This document shows positions 25,979 to 34,933 of a DNA stretch of 64,000 nt, piece by piece (position 1 is the first letter of the stretch; every line of letters begins with the position of its first letter). The notes beneath the pieces are model-generated. The model saw only the letters and a list, made by a program, of their open reading frames with translations. It did no database searches and had not been told where the DNA came from. The position numbers and the translations under genes were made by a program. The DNA is from Flavobacterium urumqiense (GTDB taxonomy: Bacteria; Bacteroidota; Bacteroidia; Flavobacteriales; Flavobacteriaceae): assembly GCF_900108015.1 (NCBI RefSeq), contig NZ_FNVP01000011.1, positions 37,078 through 101,077 of the forward strand, read 5' to 3'.

Positions 25979-27940
25979 ATGAGCGCATCGCACAAAGACT
26001 TGCACAGTAAATTAACATTAGGCGGGTTATTAATTTCTTTAGGAATAATTTACGGTGACATAGGAACCTCTCCATTATATGTTATGAAGGCCATACTTGG
26101 CGATCATATTATCAACGCGGATATTGTTTTAGGTGGGATTTCAGCAGTATTCTGGACGCTAACTTTGCAAACAACGATAAAATACGTAATTATCACCTTG
26201 AGTGCTGATAATCATGGTGAAGGTGGAATTTTTGCGTTGTATGCTTTAGTAAAGAAAACTAAAATTAAATGGCTGATTGTCCCCGCAATTATTGGAGGAA
26301 GTGCCTTATTAGCTGATGGAATTATAACCCCTCCTATATCTGTATCATCTGCCGTTGAAGGAATTAGAACATATTATCCTCAAATAAATACAATCCCAAT
26401 TGTAATCGGTATTTTATTTGTGTTGTTTACTATTCAACAATTTGGAACAAAATTGGTTGGTAAATTCTTCGCTCCAATGATGATGATCTGGTTTGGAATG
26501 CTTGCAATTCTTGGCGTCGTACAAATTTCACAGCATATGGAAGTTTTCAAAGCATTAAATCCATATTATGCTTATCATTTATTATCTATTCATCCCGAAG
26601 GCTTTTTTGTGCTTGGTTTTGTTTTTTTATGTACTACTGGTGCAGAGGCACTATATTCAGACATGGGTCATTGTGGCCGAAAAAACATTAGAATCAGTTG
26701 GATTTTTGTAAAAACGGCATTAGTTCTTAATTATTTTGGACAGGGAGCTTATTTAATTCATCACGAAGGACAAACATTGGAATCTTTAGGTGGTACAAAT
26801 GGAAATCCATTTTATCTAATAATGCCAGATTGGTTTCAGCCAATAGGAATTATAATTGCCACACTTGCTGCAGTAATAGCTTCTCAAGCATTGATTAGTG
26901 GCTCATTTACATTAATAAATGAGGCCATGCGTCTAAATTTTTGGCCAAAAGTAAAAATTAAATATCCAACTGAATTAAAAGGACAACTTTATATTCCGTC
27001 AATAAACTGGTTGTTATTCTTTGGCTGTGTTGGTATCGTATTACATTTTGAAGAATCCAGCAATATGGAACATGCTTATGGATTGGCCATTATATTATGT
27101 ATGATAATGACAACCATTTTACTCAATTATTATTTGATATTAAAAAGAGTAAAATTATATTTTATAGTTCCATTAATAACCATTTATTTAGCAATTGAAT
27201 TTAGTTTCCTTGCAGCCAACATCACAAAATTTGCAGAAGGAGGCTATGTAACCCTATTTATTGCGGCAATATTAATATCCATTATGACTATTTGGTATTT
27301 AGCCAAAAAAATCAATAAAAGTTATACTAAAATTGTCAAAATTGAAGATTATAAAAAAGTACTTGTTGAACTAAGTGCCGATTTATCAATCCCAAAATAC
27401 GCAACGCATTTAGTTTATATGACTAACGCCGGCAGAGTTGACGAAATAGAAGAAAAAGTAATGTATTCTATTTTACAAAAAAGACCTAAGAGAGCTGATA
27501 TATATTGGTTTGTACACGTAAATATATTAACAGAACCTTATAAGACAGAATACAGAGTAACAGAAATAGTTAAAGATGATCTATATCGTGTTGACTTTAA
27601 TCTGGGCTTTAGAGAACCTACGAAAATAAATTTGATGTTTAGAGAGGTTATCAGGGATATGGTTAAAAAAGGAGAAGTAGATATTACCAGCAGATACGAA
27701 TCTTTGAATAAAAATAACATTATAGGTGATTTCAAATTTGTATTATCTGAAAAGTTCCTTTCTAATGACAGTGACTTAAGATGGCATGAAAAAATAATTA
27801 TGAACTCTTATTTCTTTATTAAAAAACTAAGTTTATCCGAAGAAAGAGCATTTGGCCTCGATAGTAGCTCTGTAAAAGTGGAGAAATTCCCAATGGTATT
27901 TCATGCACCTCAAAATATCGGTTTAACAAGAGTAAAATAA
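25979..27940 (+). CDS. kup: potassium uptake protein Kup
   Basis: Potassium transporter of the KUP/HAK/KT family, 653 residues. The N-terminal signature GDIGTSPLYVMKAILG (about 27-42) and the block ALYALVKK are present, followed by about twelve membrane segments to residue 440 and a C-terminal cytoplasmic domain (about 450-653). It imports K+ with protons. It is a single-gene unit with its own promoter and terminator. Confidence 0.95.
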   Translation: MSASHKDLHSKLTLGGLLISLGIIYGDIGTSPLYVMKAILGDHIINADIVLGGISAVFWTLTLQTTIKYVIITLSADNHGEGGIFALYALVKKTKIKWLIVPAIIGGSALLADGIITPPISVSSAVEGIRTYYPQINTIPIVIGILFVLFTIQQFGTKLVGKFFAPMMMIWFGMLAILGVVQISQHMEVFKALNPYYAYHLLSIHPEGFFVLGFVFLCTTGAEALYSDMGHCGRKNIRISWIFVKTALVLNYFGQGAYLIHHEGQTLESLGGTNGNPFYLIMPDWFQPIGIIIATLAAVIASQALISGSFTLINEAMRLNFWPKVKIKYPTELKGQLYIPSINWLLFFGCVGIVLHFEESSNMEHAYGLAIILCMIMTTILLNYYLILKRVKLYFIVPLITIYLAIEFSFLAANITKFAEGGYVTLFIAAILISIMTIWYLAKKINKSYTKIVKIEDYKKVLVELSADLSIPKYATHLVYMTNAGRVDEIEEKVMYSILQKRPKRADIYWFVHVNILTEPYKTEYRVTEIVKDDLYRVDFNLGFREPTKINLMFREVIRDMVKKGEVDITSRYESLNKNNIIGDFKFVLSEKFLSNDSDLRWHEKIIMNSYFFIKKLSLSEERAFGLDSSSVKVEKFPMVFHAPQNIGLTRVK

Positions 27941-27962
27941 AGCTTTTTCACATAAAATTTAC

Positions 27963-27998
27963 AAAAACACTGTTTTTTAAAACAGTGTTTTTTTTATT
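27963..27998 (+). terminator. kup terminator
   Basis: AAAAACACTGTTTT / AAAACAGTGTTTTT hairpin with a T run, starting 23 bases after the stop codon. Confidence 0.9.
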
Positions 27999-28033
27999 AA
28001 AAAATTTAAAATAACATTCAATCAAATTAATAG

Positions 28034-28041
28034 TACCTTTG
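28034..28041 (+). promoter_or_regulatory. -7 promoter element of the rsmB-like gene
   Basis: TACCTTTG fits TAnnTTTG and lies 17 bases before the ATG at 28059. Confidence 0.5.
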
Positions 28042-28058
28042 CACCTCAATTATTTAAA

Positions 28059-29306
28059 ATGAGATTACACAGAAATTTAGTTTATACTACCATCGATGCT
28101 TTGAACGCCATATTTAATGAAGGCGAATATGCTGATAAAGTGGTGGCAAGATCCTTAAAAAAAGACAAACGTTGGGGAAGCTCTGACAGAAAATTTGTTG
28201 CCGAAACCATCTACGAAATCGTACGTTGGAAAAGATTATATGCCGAAATAGCTGAAGTAAAAGAACCTTTTGACAGGGATAATCTTTGGAGAATGTTTTC
28301 GGTATGGGCGGTTCTAAGAGGATACCCAATTCCGGATTGGCGTCAGCTGGAAGGAACTCCTGAACGAAAAATTAAAGGACGTTTTGACGAATTATCTAAA
28401 GTAAGAGCTTTGAAAGAATCTATTCCAGATTGGATGGATGAATTAGGAGTTAAAGAATTAGGTGAGAAAGTGTGGGCTACGGAAATAACAGCTCAAAACC
28501 AACCTGCTAAGGTAATCTTAAGAGTTAACACCCTTAAAACAACCAGAGAAGCACTTCGTGCTATTTTAATGGATTTAAACATTGAAACAGAAACATTAAA
28601 AAATCAACCGGATGCTTTAGTTTTAAAAGAAAGAGCTAATGTTTTCTTAACTGATGCTTTTAAACAAGGTTTCTTTGAAGTACAAGATGCAAATTCACAA
28701 CTGGTGGCTGCTTTTCTTGATGTAAAACCAGGAATGCGTGTTGTTGATACTTGTGCAGGCGCCGGAGGAAAAACATTGCATATCGCTTCTTTGATGGAAA
28801 ACAAAGGACAATTAATAGCAATGGATTTGTATGAAAGCAAATTGAAGCAATTAAAAATCAGAGCCAAAAGAGACGGCGCCTTCAATATTGAATACCGTAT
28901 CATTGACTCTACTAAAATCATTAAAAAATTACACGAAAAAGCAGACCGTGTTTTAATTGACGCACCTTGTAGTGGTTTAGGAGTACTTAAAAGAAATCCG
29001 GATGCCAAATGGAAATTAAAACCAGAATTTATTGACAACATTCGTAAAGTACAGTCGGAAGTTTTAGAGAGTTATTCTAAAATTGTAAAACCGGGAGGAA
29101 AACTAGTATATGCGACTTGTTCAATATTACCATCAGAAAATCAAGAACAAATTGCTCGTTTTTTAACTACCGATATTGGTCAACAATTCAACTTTGTTAA
29201 AGACCAAAAAATATTGGCTTCAGAATCTGGTTTTGACGGATTCTATATGGCTTTGTTAGAAAGAAAAGAAGCGGCAGAAATGCCCGCAAAAATAGAAAAG
29301 GTTTAA
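28059..29306 (+). CDS. RsmB/NOP family class I SAM-dependent RNA methyltransferase
   Basis: RNA m5C methyltransferase of 415 residues. The SAM site VVDTCAGAGGKTLHIASLM, the catalytic motif VLIDAPCSGLGVLKRNPDAK (Cys in PCSG) and the second catalytic region VYATCSILPSENQEQI (Cys in ATCS) are all present. The N-terminal 130 residues fit the NusB-like/RsmB helper region. It probably methylates 16S rRNA, though the exact cytosine cannot be read from sequence. Confidence 0.9.
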   Translation: MRLHRNLVYTTIDALNAIFNEGEYADKVVARSLKKDKRWGSSDRKFVAETIYEIVRWKRLYAEIAEVKEPFDRDNLWRMFSVWAVLRGYPIPDWRQLEGTPERKIKGRFDELSKVRALKESIPDWMDELGVKELGEKVWATEITAQNQPAKVILRVNTLKTTREALRAILMDLNIETETLKNQPDALVLKERANVFLTDAFKQGFFEVQDANSQLVAAFLDVKPGMRVVDTCAGAGGKTLHIASLMENKGQLIAMDLYESKLKQLKIRAKRDGAFNIEYRIIDSTKIIKKLHEKADRVLIDAPCSGLGVLKRNPDAKWKLKPEFIDNIRKVQSEVLESYSKIVKPGGKLVYATCSILPSENQEQIARFLTTDIGQQFNFVKDQKILASESGFDGFYMALLERKEAAEMPAKIEKV

Positions 29307-29387
29307 GGTTTATTCCCGTAAAAAAAGTCTTCTTAATAGACTAAAAAAAAAATTCAGATAAATCTATAATTAATTTTTATAATAATG

Positions 29388-29416
29388 AGCTCGATATTGT
29401 ATCGGGCTTATTCCTT
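29388..29416 (+). terminator. weak terminator after the rsmB-like gene
   Basis: AGCTCGATA (29388-29396) / TATCGGGCT (29400-29408) with one G-U pair and a T-rich tail. It lies about 80 bases after the stop. Confidence 0.45.
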
Positions 29417-29696
29417 TTAAATTCCTTTTACTCTTTCATAATTTTACTATAGTATTACCATTTAATTCCCAATTTTAAATGGTTTATTTCTCTAAATTTC
29501 GTAATATAAAACACTTCTGATTTTATTATGCCAAAGAAATTTTATAGCATTGCAGTATTTAAACGGTTTCCTTTTCTTGACATACCCTGCACTACTCCTT
29601 TTTTCCTAGCGCATTTAATTTTGTTTCATTTGATTTTGCCAGCCTTAATCGGAATGAAATATTAAATAAGTATTATTAGATATTTTCCTTAAAGCC

Positions 29697-29852
29697 TTTT
29701 TTAGCGTATTAGTTGTAGGATTAAAATTTGGTTTTTCAGATAATTCATAACTTCTTATTTCTCTTACTATAGTAATTAATTTCAAGTTAAAGATTGGAAC
29801 CAGCTATGCTATTCTGTTGGCTTTAGTGCTTACTGGTAAATGTTTTTTTTAA
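29697..29852 (+). pseudogene. remnant of a small multidrug-resistance (SMR) type gene
   Basis: One frame with a single stop reads FFSVLVVGLKFGFSDNS, stop, then LLISLTIVINFKLKIGTSYA and on to LTGKCFF. The run K.IGTSYA followed by a hydrophobic segment and the GLKFGFS part match the SMR family (EmrE/Gdx: a GLK.S.GF block and a P.GTAYA.W block). The N-terminal third, the tryptophan and the end are missing. The match is short, so the family is a likely reading, not certain. Confidence 0.45.
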
Positions 29853-29913
29853 AACTTCTTCAACACTGCCGCCTTAAAATTCATAATAGTACTGAATTTT
29901 ACTTTCCATAAAA

Positions 29914-29947
29914 ATGCCCCCAAATAGTGTCTAACTTTTTTGGGGGC
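29914..29947 (-). terminator. hairpin terminator of rluD, IS-end-like
   Basis: GCCCCCAAA (29916-29924) / TTTGGGGGC (29939-29947) is a perfect nine-base stem. On the minus strand it lies just after the rluD stop and is followed by ATTTTTA. Its loop plus right arm (GTGTCTAACTTTTTTGGGGG) resembles the ends of IS3-type elements in Bacteroidota; whether it comes from one is not settled. Confidence 0.55.
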
Positions 29948-29973
29948 GATTCTAGTTTGGATGCCTTTATATT

Positions 29974-31017
29974 TTAATTTTCGTCTTCTTCCGTACTATG
30001 GGATTTCGAATATCCTCGCCATTTTTCGATGCAATCCTGAAAATCCTGCGGCATTTTCGTATCAAAACGCATCAACTCTCCTGTTGTAGGATGCACAAAA
30101 CCCAAGGTTTTGGCGTGCAATGCCTGTCTTGGTAATGCTTTAAAACAATTGTCAATAAACTGTTTGTATTTAGTAAACGTCGTTCCTTTCAAAATCAAAT
30201 GACCGCCATAACGCTCATCATTAAATAAAGTATGACCTATATGTTTTAAGTGAACACGTATTTGGTGCGTTCTACCGGTTTCTAGTTGACACGATATCAA
30301 AGTCACATACCCAAAACGCTCTAGAACTTTATAATGTGTCACAGCAGGTTTTCCTATTTCCGGATCCGCAAAAACTGCCATTTGCATACGGTCTTTTACG
30401 TGACGGGCCACATTTCCTTCAATCGTACCTTGATCAGCAATTACATTTCCCCAAACCAAAGCGATATATTCTCTTTCAGAAGTTTTGGCTTCAAATTGTT
30501 TGGCTAGATGCGTCATCGCCGCTTCAGTTTTGGCAATCACCAATAAACCCGAAGTATCTTTATCAATTCTATGAACGAGTCCTGGACGTTCGCTGCTGTT
30601 CATTGGCAAATTATCAAAATGATACGCCAAAGCATGCACTAAAGTCCCCGTGTAATTTCCATGTCCAGGATGAACTACCATTCCTGGTTCTTTATTTATC
30701 AGTAACAGCGCATCGTCCTCATATACAATATCAAGCGGAATATTCTCCGGGATAATATGATTTTCAAACGGTGGATGCGATAACATTACGCGTACCACAT
30801 CATTGCCTTTTACTTTGTAATTTGACCTAACGATAACGTCATTTACAAAAATATTTCCTTCGGTGGCGGCTATTTGTATTTTATTCCGAGTCGCATTTTG
30901 TATCAAACTCATCAGGTATTTATCAATTCGCAAAGACGCTTGGCCTTTAGGAACTTCAAATCTAAAATGTTCAAATAACTCCTCTTCTAAATCTATTGTT
31001 TCTATATTATTGTTCAT
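29974..31017 (-). CDS. rluD: RluA/RluD family 23S rRNA pseudouridine synthase
   Basis: Pseudouridine synthase of 347 residues. An N-terminal S4 domain (about 20-80; LRIDKYLMSLIQNATRNKIQ) precedes the catalytic domain with the RluA motif PGLVHRIDKDTSGLLVIAKT, in which Asp is the catalytic residue, and the C-terminal LETGRTHQIRVHLKHIGH. RluD-type enzymes modify uridines in helix 69 of 23S rRNA. Its start overlaps the 3' end of the PASTA gene by 11 bases, so the two are cotranscribed. Confidence 0.92.
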   Translation of the reverse strand: MNNNIETIDLEEELFEHFRFEVPKGQASLRIDKYLMSLIQNATRNKIQIAATEGNIFVNDVIVRSNYKVKGNDVVRVMLSHPPFENHIIPENIPLDIVYEDDALLLINKEPGMVVHPGHGNYTGTLVHALAYHFDNLPMNSSERPGLVHRIDKDTSGLLVIAKTEAAMTHLAKQFEAKTSEREYIALVWGNVIADQGTIEGNVARHVKDRMQMAVFADPEIGKPAVTHYKVLERFGYVTLISCQLETGRTHQIRVHLKHIGHTLFNDERYGGHLILKGTTFTKYKQFIDNCFKALPRQALHAKTLGFVHPTTGELMRFDTKMPQDFQDCIEKWRGYSKSHSTEEDEN

Positions 31018-31630
31018 TTGCTGGTACTTGTTCTTCTACTGGTGTTGCTACACTATCTACTACACTTTCATCTACATAACTCGCTTTTCCGTCTCCTAAA
31101 ACCAAATCAATTTTAGACGATTTCAATACTCTGTCCCCTACTTTCAAGTTTCTTCCTTTGTAACGCATCTCCAGAACCATATCTTTTCCAAGATTCGGAA
31201 TATAAGTAATCGTTCCTTCTTCAAGTCCCAATGCTTTCAAAGTTGGAACCGCTTCACGGTATGTTTTTTCAATTAAATCCGGAATTTTTACGGATGAAAA
31301 CCCTGATGCATTAATTTTGATATATACTTTTCTACCCACTTTTACTTTAGCGCCTGGCAAAGGATCCTGCTCCACCACACTAAACTTAGGAAATTCATTT
31401 CTAAAATCTACGCTATCCAAAAGCACATAATCTAAATCCAGCGCATCAAGCTTCTCCTCCACCTGTTCCACAGTCAATTTTCTCAAATCCGGCACCGTTA
31501 TCTCATGACCATGATCAGTCGTAAAAGTTAACCAATGAATAAACAAATAGCCCAAAACGGCAATAATAGCAAGAGCAGATAATGCTTGTAGAAAAAATAC
31601 ACGGCTTGTAAGATACTTACGTAAACTCAT
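31007..31630 (-). CDS. PASTA domain membrane protein
   Basis: A 207-residue protein from the preferred start at 31630 (MSLRKYLTSRVFF); the upstream in-frame ATG at 31675 gives a fifteen-residue leader. It has one membrane segment (about 14-34, LQALSALAIIAVLGYLF) and two PASTA domains, about 40-110 (VPDLRKLTVEQVEEKL, and DPLPGAKVKVGRKVYI) and 113-185 (KIPDLIEKTYREAVPTLKAL). PASTA domains bind peptidoglycan or stabilise proteins outside the cytoplasm. There is no kinase domain. Ddl lies about 300 bases away on the other strand. Confidence 0.85.
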   Translation of the reverse strand: MSLRKYLTSRVFFLQALSALAIIAVLGYLFIHWLTFTTDHGHEITVPDLRKLTVEQVEEKLDALDLDYVLLDSVDFRNEFPKFSVVEQDPLPGAKVKVGRKVYIKINASGFSSVKIPDLIEKTYREAVPTLKALGLEEGTITYIPNLGKDMVLEMRYKGRNLKVGDRVLKSSKIDLVLGDGKASYVDESVVDSVATPVEEQVPANEQ

Positions 31631-31716
31631 AAATTTATTTTTATATGTGGCAAAGATAAACCTATTTCGTTTCAAAAAAAATGATAATTTTGTTTAATAG
31701 TATTTGTGATTCATTT

Positions 31717-31740
31717 GTAATCCTGAGCGTAGTCGAAGTA
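31717..31740 (+). repeat. short dispersed intergenic motif
   Basis: The stretch with core TCCTGAGCGTAGTCGAAGT is a motif often seen between genes of bacteroidota. It abuts repeat copy 1. Listed on recognition of the core only. Confidence 0.3.
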
Positions 31741-31741
31741 C

Positions 31742-31823
31742 GGAGCCATTTCCCGCTATTCGTTGCAATCTTTTTATCCGCCGAAAAGGCGTACAAAAAG
31801 GATTTCCACTGCTATCGGGGCTA
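31742..31823 (+). repeat. dispersed intergenic repeat, copy 1
   Basis: Member of a three-copy family. The left arm runs from GGAGCCATTTCCCGCTA to CAATCTTTTTA; the right arm from AAAAAGGATTTCC to GGGGCTA. The arms pair (AATCTTTTTA with a mismatch-tolerant AAAAAGGATT), and a centre with CGCC and GGCG forms a small hairpin. It lies between the PASTA gene and ddl, which are divergent. Confidence 0.75.
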
Positions 31824-31934
31824 AAAACAAATAGCATGCAACAAAACTGTTCTTATACCAATTCTAAAATAATCCGTTTTCTTGTCCCGCTCCTTTGGAA
31901 AGGGCTGAGGAGAGGATAAACTTAAACTAAAACA

Positions 31935-32909
31935 ATGAAAAACATTGCTATTATCATGGGCGGCTATTCCAGCGAGTACAAAATCTCACTAATTAGCGGA
32001 AACGTCGTATATCAATTTCTGGACAGAAATAAATTCAACGGATTCCAAATCCATATTTTCAAGGAAAAATGGGTTTATGTCGATGTTAATAATGTTGAAT
32101 TTCCTATTGATAAAAATGATTTTTCAGTAACAGTAGATGGAGCTAAAATCACTTTCGACTGTGTTTTTAATGCTATCCACGGTACTCCGGGCGAAGATGG
32201 ATTGATGCAGGCGTATTTCGAATTGCTGAATATTCCACAAACATCATGTGATTATTACCAAGCCGCATTAACGTTTAACAAACGCGATTTACTATCTGTC
32301 TTAAAACCATACGGAATCAAAACAGCTATTTCCTATTATTTAAATAAAGGTGATAGTATCAACACCGAAGAAATTGTGACCAAAGTTGGTTTGCCTTGTT
32401 TTGTAAAACCAAATAAAGCTGGTTCCAGCTTCGGGATTTCAAAAGTTAAAACTGCAGCTGAATTACCAATTGCAATAGAAGTAGCTTACAAAGAGGACAA
32501 CGAAATCATTATAGAAAGTTTCCTTGATGGCACCGAAGTTTCTGTTGGAGTCATTAATTACAAAGGAACTATAACCGTTTTACCCATAACCGAAATAGTT
32601 TCCGACAACGATTTCTTCGATTATGAAGCCAAATATTTGGGTAAATCACAAGAAATTACACCAGCGAGAATCTCGGATGAAATGACCCAAAAAGTCAGCG
32701 AAATAGCCAAACGTGCTTATGAAGTGTTAAAAATGAAAGGCTTCTCCAGAAGTGAGTTCATCATCGTAAACGGTGAACCGCACATGCTCGAGATGAATAC
32801 TATTCCCGGACTAACCACTGAAAGTTTGATTCCGCAACAAGCCAAAGCTGCCGGAATTTCATTGGAAGATTTATTTACAAATTCGATAGAATTAGCGTTA
32901 CCAGAATAA
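31935..32909 (+). CDS. ddl: D-alanine--D-alanine ligase
   Basis: ATP-grasp ligase of 324 residues joining two D-alanines for peptidoglycan. It has the N-terminal block IIMGGYSSEYKISLISG, the ATP-binding PCFVKPNKAGSSFGISK, IIESFLDGTEVSVGV, and the metal-binding end EMNTIPGLTTESLIPQQ. Length is typical. The divergent PASTA gene upstream suggests a cell-wall neighbourhood. Confidence 0.93.
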   Translation: MKNIAIIMGGYSSEYKISLISGNVVYQFLDRNKFNGFQIHIFKEKWVYVDVNNVEFPIDKNDFSVTVDGAKITFDCVFNAIHGTPGEDGLMQAYFELLNIPQTSCDYYQAALTFNKRDLLSVLKPYGIKTAISYYLNKGDSINTEEIVTKVGLPCFVKPNKAGSSFGISKVKTAAELPIAIEVAYKEDNEIIIESFLDGTEVSVGVINYKGTITVLPITEIVSDNDFFDYEAKYLGKSQEITPARISDEMTQKVSEIAKRAYEVLKMKGFSRSEFIIVNGEPHMLEMNTIPGLTTESLIPQQAKAAGISLEDLFTNSIELALPE

Positions 32910-32947
32910 CTGATTATTTCGTTAACTTTGTATAAAACAAAATCATC

Positions 32948-33172
32948 ATGATTGATTACAAACAATATATCGCTATAAATTCACAAGTTCGTTTTGGTAA
33001 ACCAACAATAATTGGTACCAGAATTACAGTTTTTGATGTTTTAAATTGGCTTGCAAATGGAATGACAACAAATGAAATCATTGAAGACTTTCCGGAACTT
33101 AATGAAAATCAGATTAAAGCTTGCCTAGCTTACGCTGCCGATAGAGAACATAAAATTCAAATTGCATCGTGA
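32948..33172 (+). CDS. DUF433 antitoxin
   Basis: A 74-residue DUF433 protein. The family pattern is clear: GKPTIIGTRITVFDVLNWLA (G.P.I.GTRI.V..VL) followed by EIIEDFPELNENQIKACLAY. DUF433 proteins are antitoxins for PIN-like DUF5615 toxins. It starts 38 bases after ddl and overlaps the toxin gene by four bases (GTGA), which indicates translational coupling. Confidence 0.9.
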   Translation: MIDYKQYIAINSQVRFGKPTIIGTRITVFDVLNWLANGMTTNEIIEDFPELNENQIKACLAYAADREHKIQIAS

Positions 33173-33510
33173 GCTTGTTGTTTGACCAGAATATTTCTTT
33201 TAGAATCATCTCTAAAATTAAATTCAATTTCCCTGAAGCAAAACAAGTCAAACAACTCGGAATTGAAATTTATTCAGATGTTGAAATATGGGAATATGCC
33301 AAAGAAAACAAATTTACTATTGTAACTTTCGATGCAGATTTTTTTGATTTATCCAATTTTAAAGGCCATCCACCAAAAATAATTTGGTTGCGTTTTGGAA
33401 ATACAAAAACTGATTTTCTAGCAAATATTATAAACGCTAGAAATACAATCATTACAGATTTTATAAATTCCATTACTTATTCCGAAATCGCCTGTTTAGA
33501 AATTAAATAA
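33169..33510 (+). CDS. DUF5615 PIN-like toxin
   Basis: A 113-residue protein starting with GTG, overlapping the antitoxin stop by four bases. It is a DUF5615 PIN-like protein: an early acidic residue in LLFDQNIS, then EIWEYAKENKFTIVTFDADF and the end of a PIN-like core, IIWLRFGNT. PIN-like toxins cut RNA. No other start fits the conserved N-terminus. The pair resembles the MbcTA-unrelated DUF433/DUF5615 systems seen widely in bacteria; its activity is inferred. Confidence 0.88.
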   Translation: MSLLFDQNISFRIISKIKFNFPEAKQVKQLGIEIYSDVEIWEYAKENKFTIVTFDADFFDLSNFKGHPPKIIWLRFGNTKTDFLANIINARNTIITDFINSITYSEIACLEIK

Positions 33511-33619
33511 TTTTAGTGTGAATTTAATTGATAATTATTTCAGCATAAAGTTGTCATTTTACAAAGGATAAATCCCTACAATAAGTTACTTCCTTCGTCG
33601 GAATAACAAAGAAAAACAA

Positions 33620-34087
33620 ATGAGAAAAGCCATATTTCCCGGATCATTTGATCCCATTACCTTAGGACATGAAGATATCATCAAAAGAAGCATTTCGTTA
33701 TTTGATGAAATCGTAATTGCGATTGGTATCAATGCCGAAAAAAAATACATGTTTCCCTTAGAAGAAAGAAAACGTTTTATCGAAGAAACATTCAAAAATG
33801 AACCCAAAGTTTCGGTGATTACGTATGAAGGTTTGACCATTGATTTGTGTCATAAAATAAAAGCCGATTTCATACTTCGTGGTTTGCGCAATCCGGCCGA
33901 TTTCGAATTCGAAAAAGCCATTGCCCACACCAACAGACGTTTGTCTAAAATAGAAACTGTATTTTTATTGACTGCTGCAAGTACTTCTTATATCAGTTCC
34001 AGTATTGTAAGAGATGTAATTCGCAATGGCGGACAATATGAAATGCTTGTTCCAGATGCCGTAAGAGTAAACGATTTATATTTATAA
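33620..34087 (+). CDS. coaD: phosphopantetheine adenylyltransferase
   Basis: CoaD of 155 residues, the normal length. It has the nucleotidyltransferase motif AIFPGSFDPITLGHEDII, FILRGLRNPADFEFE, and the C-terminal SSSIVRDVI. It makes dephospho-CoA from phosphopantetheine and ATP. The upstream 109 bases hold no other gene, only a short motif TTCCTTCGTCGGAATAAC (about 33589) of the dispersed kind. Confidence 0.93.
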   Translation: MRKAIFPGSFDPITLGHEDIIKRSISLFDEIVIAIGINAEKKYMFPLEERKRFIEETFKNEPKVSVITYEGLTIDLCHKIKADFILRGLRNPADFEFEKAIAHTNRRLSKIETVFLLTAASTSYISSSIVRDVIRNGGQYEMLVPDAVRVNDLYL

Positions 34088-34179
34088 AAATATAGAAGTC
34101 ACACTTTTCCTAACTTCAATATAAATTTGTGAAAAGGGCTATTTAGCCGTATTTTTGCCAAAAATAAAAGCCATTAGAC

Positions 34180-34758
34180 ATGAGTATAGAAAGAGAATTA
34201 AATAAACGCAGCGGATCAAAATGTGAACTTTGTGGAGCAACTGAAAACCTAAAAGTATATGAAGTGCTTCCAACAAAAAAGGGTGGAATAGATGAAAGTA
34301 TATTGGCTTGCAGTACCTGTATAGACCAAATAGAAAACCCGGATAATGTAGATTTAAACCACTGGAGATGTTTAAACGACAGCATATGGAGTGAGCACAC
34401 AGTTGTTCAAGTGGTCGCTTGGAGAATGTTGAGTCGTTTACGTTCAGCAGGTTGGCCTAAAGAATTATTGGACCAAATGTATTTAGACGAAGACACTTTA
34501 GCGTGGGCTCAAGCAACTGGTGAAGGTGAAGAAGATGATAATAAAATTATACATCGTGACAGCAACGGAGTAATTCTGGAGCATGGTGATTCAGTAGTTT
34601 TAATCAAAGATTTAAAAGTAAAAGGATCAAGTATGGTTGCTAAACAAGGAACCGCAGTGCGTAACATTCGATTAGATCACGAAAATGCGGAATATATAGA
34701 AGGAAAAGTAGATGGTCAGACTATTGTAATTATTACACAATACGTTAAGAAAACATAG
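34180..34758 (+). CDS. PhnA domain zinc-ribbon protein
   Basis: A 192-residue protein. Two CxxC pairs, CELCGATE and CSTCIDQI (about residues 12-48), form a zinc ribbon. The C-terminal PhnA domain (about 125-192) includes GDSVVLIKDLKVKGSSMVAKQGT. The family name, alkylphosphonate utilisation protein PhnA or YjdM, comes from operon context in E. coli; the direct function is not established. Between ribbon and PhnA domain is a helical part (about 60-110) rich in Trp. Confidence 0.85.
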   Translation: MSIERELNKRSGSKCELCGATENLKVYEVLPTKKGGIDESILACSTCIDQIENPDNVDLNHWRCLNDSIWSEHTVVQVVAWRMLSRLRSAGWPKELLDQMYLDEDTLAWAQATGEGEEDDNKIIHRDSNGVILEHGDSVVLIKDLKVKGSSMVAKQGTAVRNIRLDHENAEYIEGKVDGQTIVIITQYVKKT

Positions 34759-34809
34759 TCATCAATTTTAGTGATCAGAAAGGAGCCTGATCAGTGACTT
34801 CATTATAGC

Positions 34810-34857
34810 AAAAAATCGTTAACAGTAAAATTGTCTTACTATTAACGATTTTTTTAT
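34810..34857 (+). terminator. terminator after the phnA-like gene
   Basis: AAAAAATCGTTAA (34810-34822) / TTAACGATTTTTT (34842-34854) hairpin with an inner AGTAA/TTACT stem and a T tail. Confidence 0.85.
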
Positions 34858-34933
34858 AAGTCTATTTTACTGCTCACTAGAAACTGAACACTGATTACTA
34901 ATCACTGATCACTTTTTTTTAAATGAACACAAA

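Noticed and set aside
31676..31934. A possible tRNA or small RNA gene between the PASTA gene and ddl
   Set aside because: The structure there is explained by repeat copy 1 and a short dispersed motif; no cloverleaf was seen.
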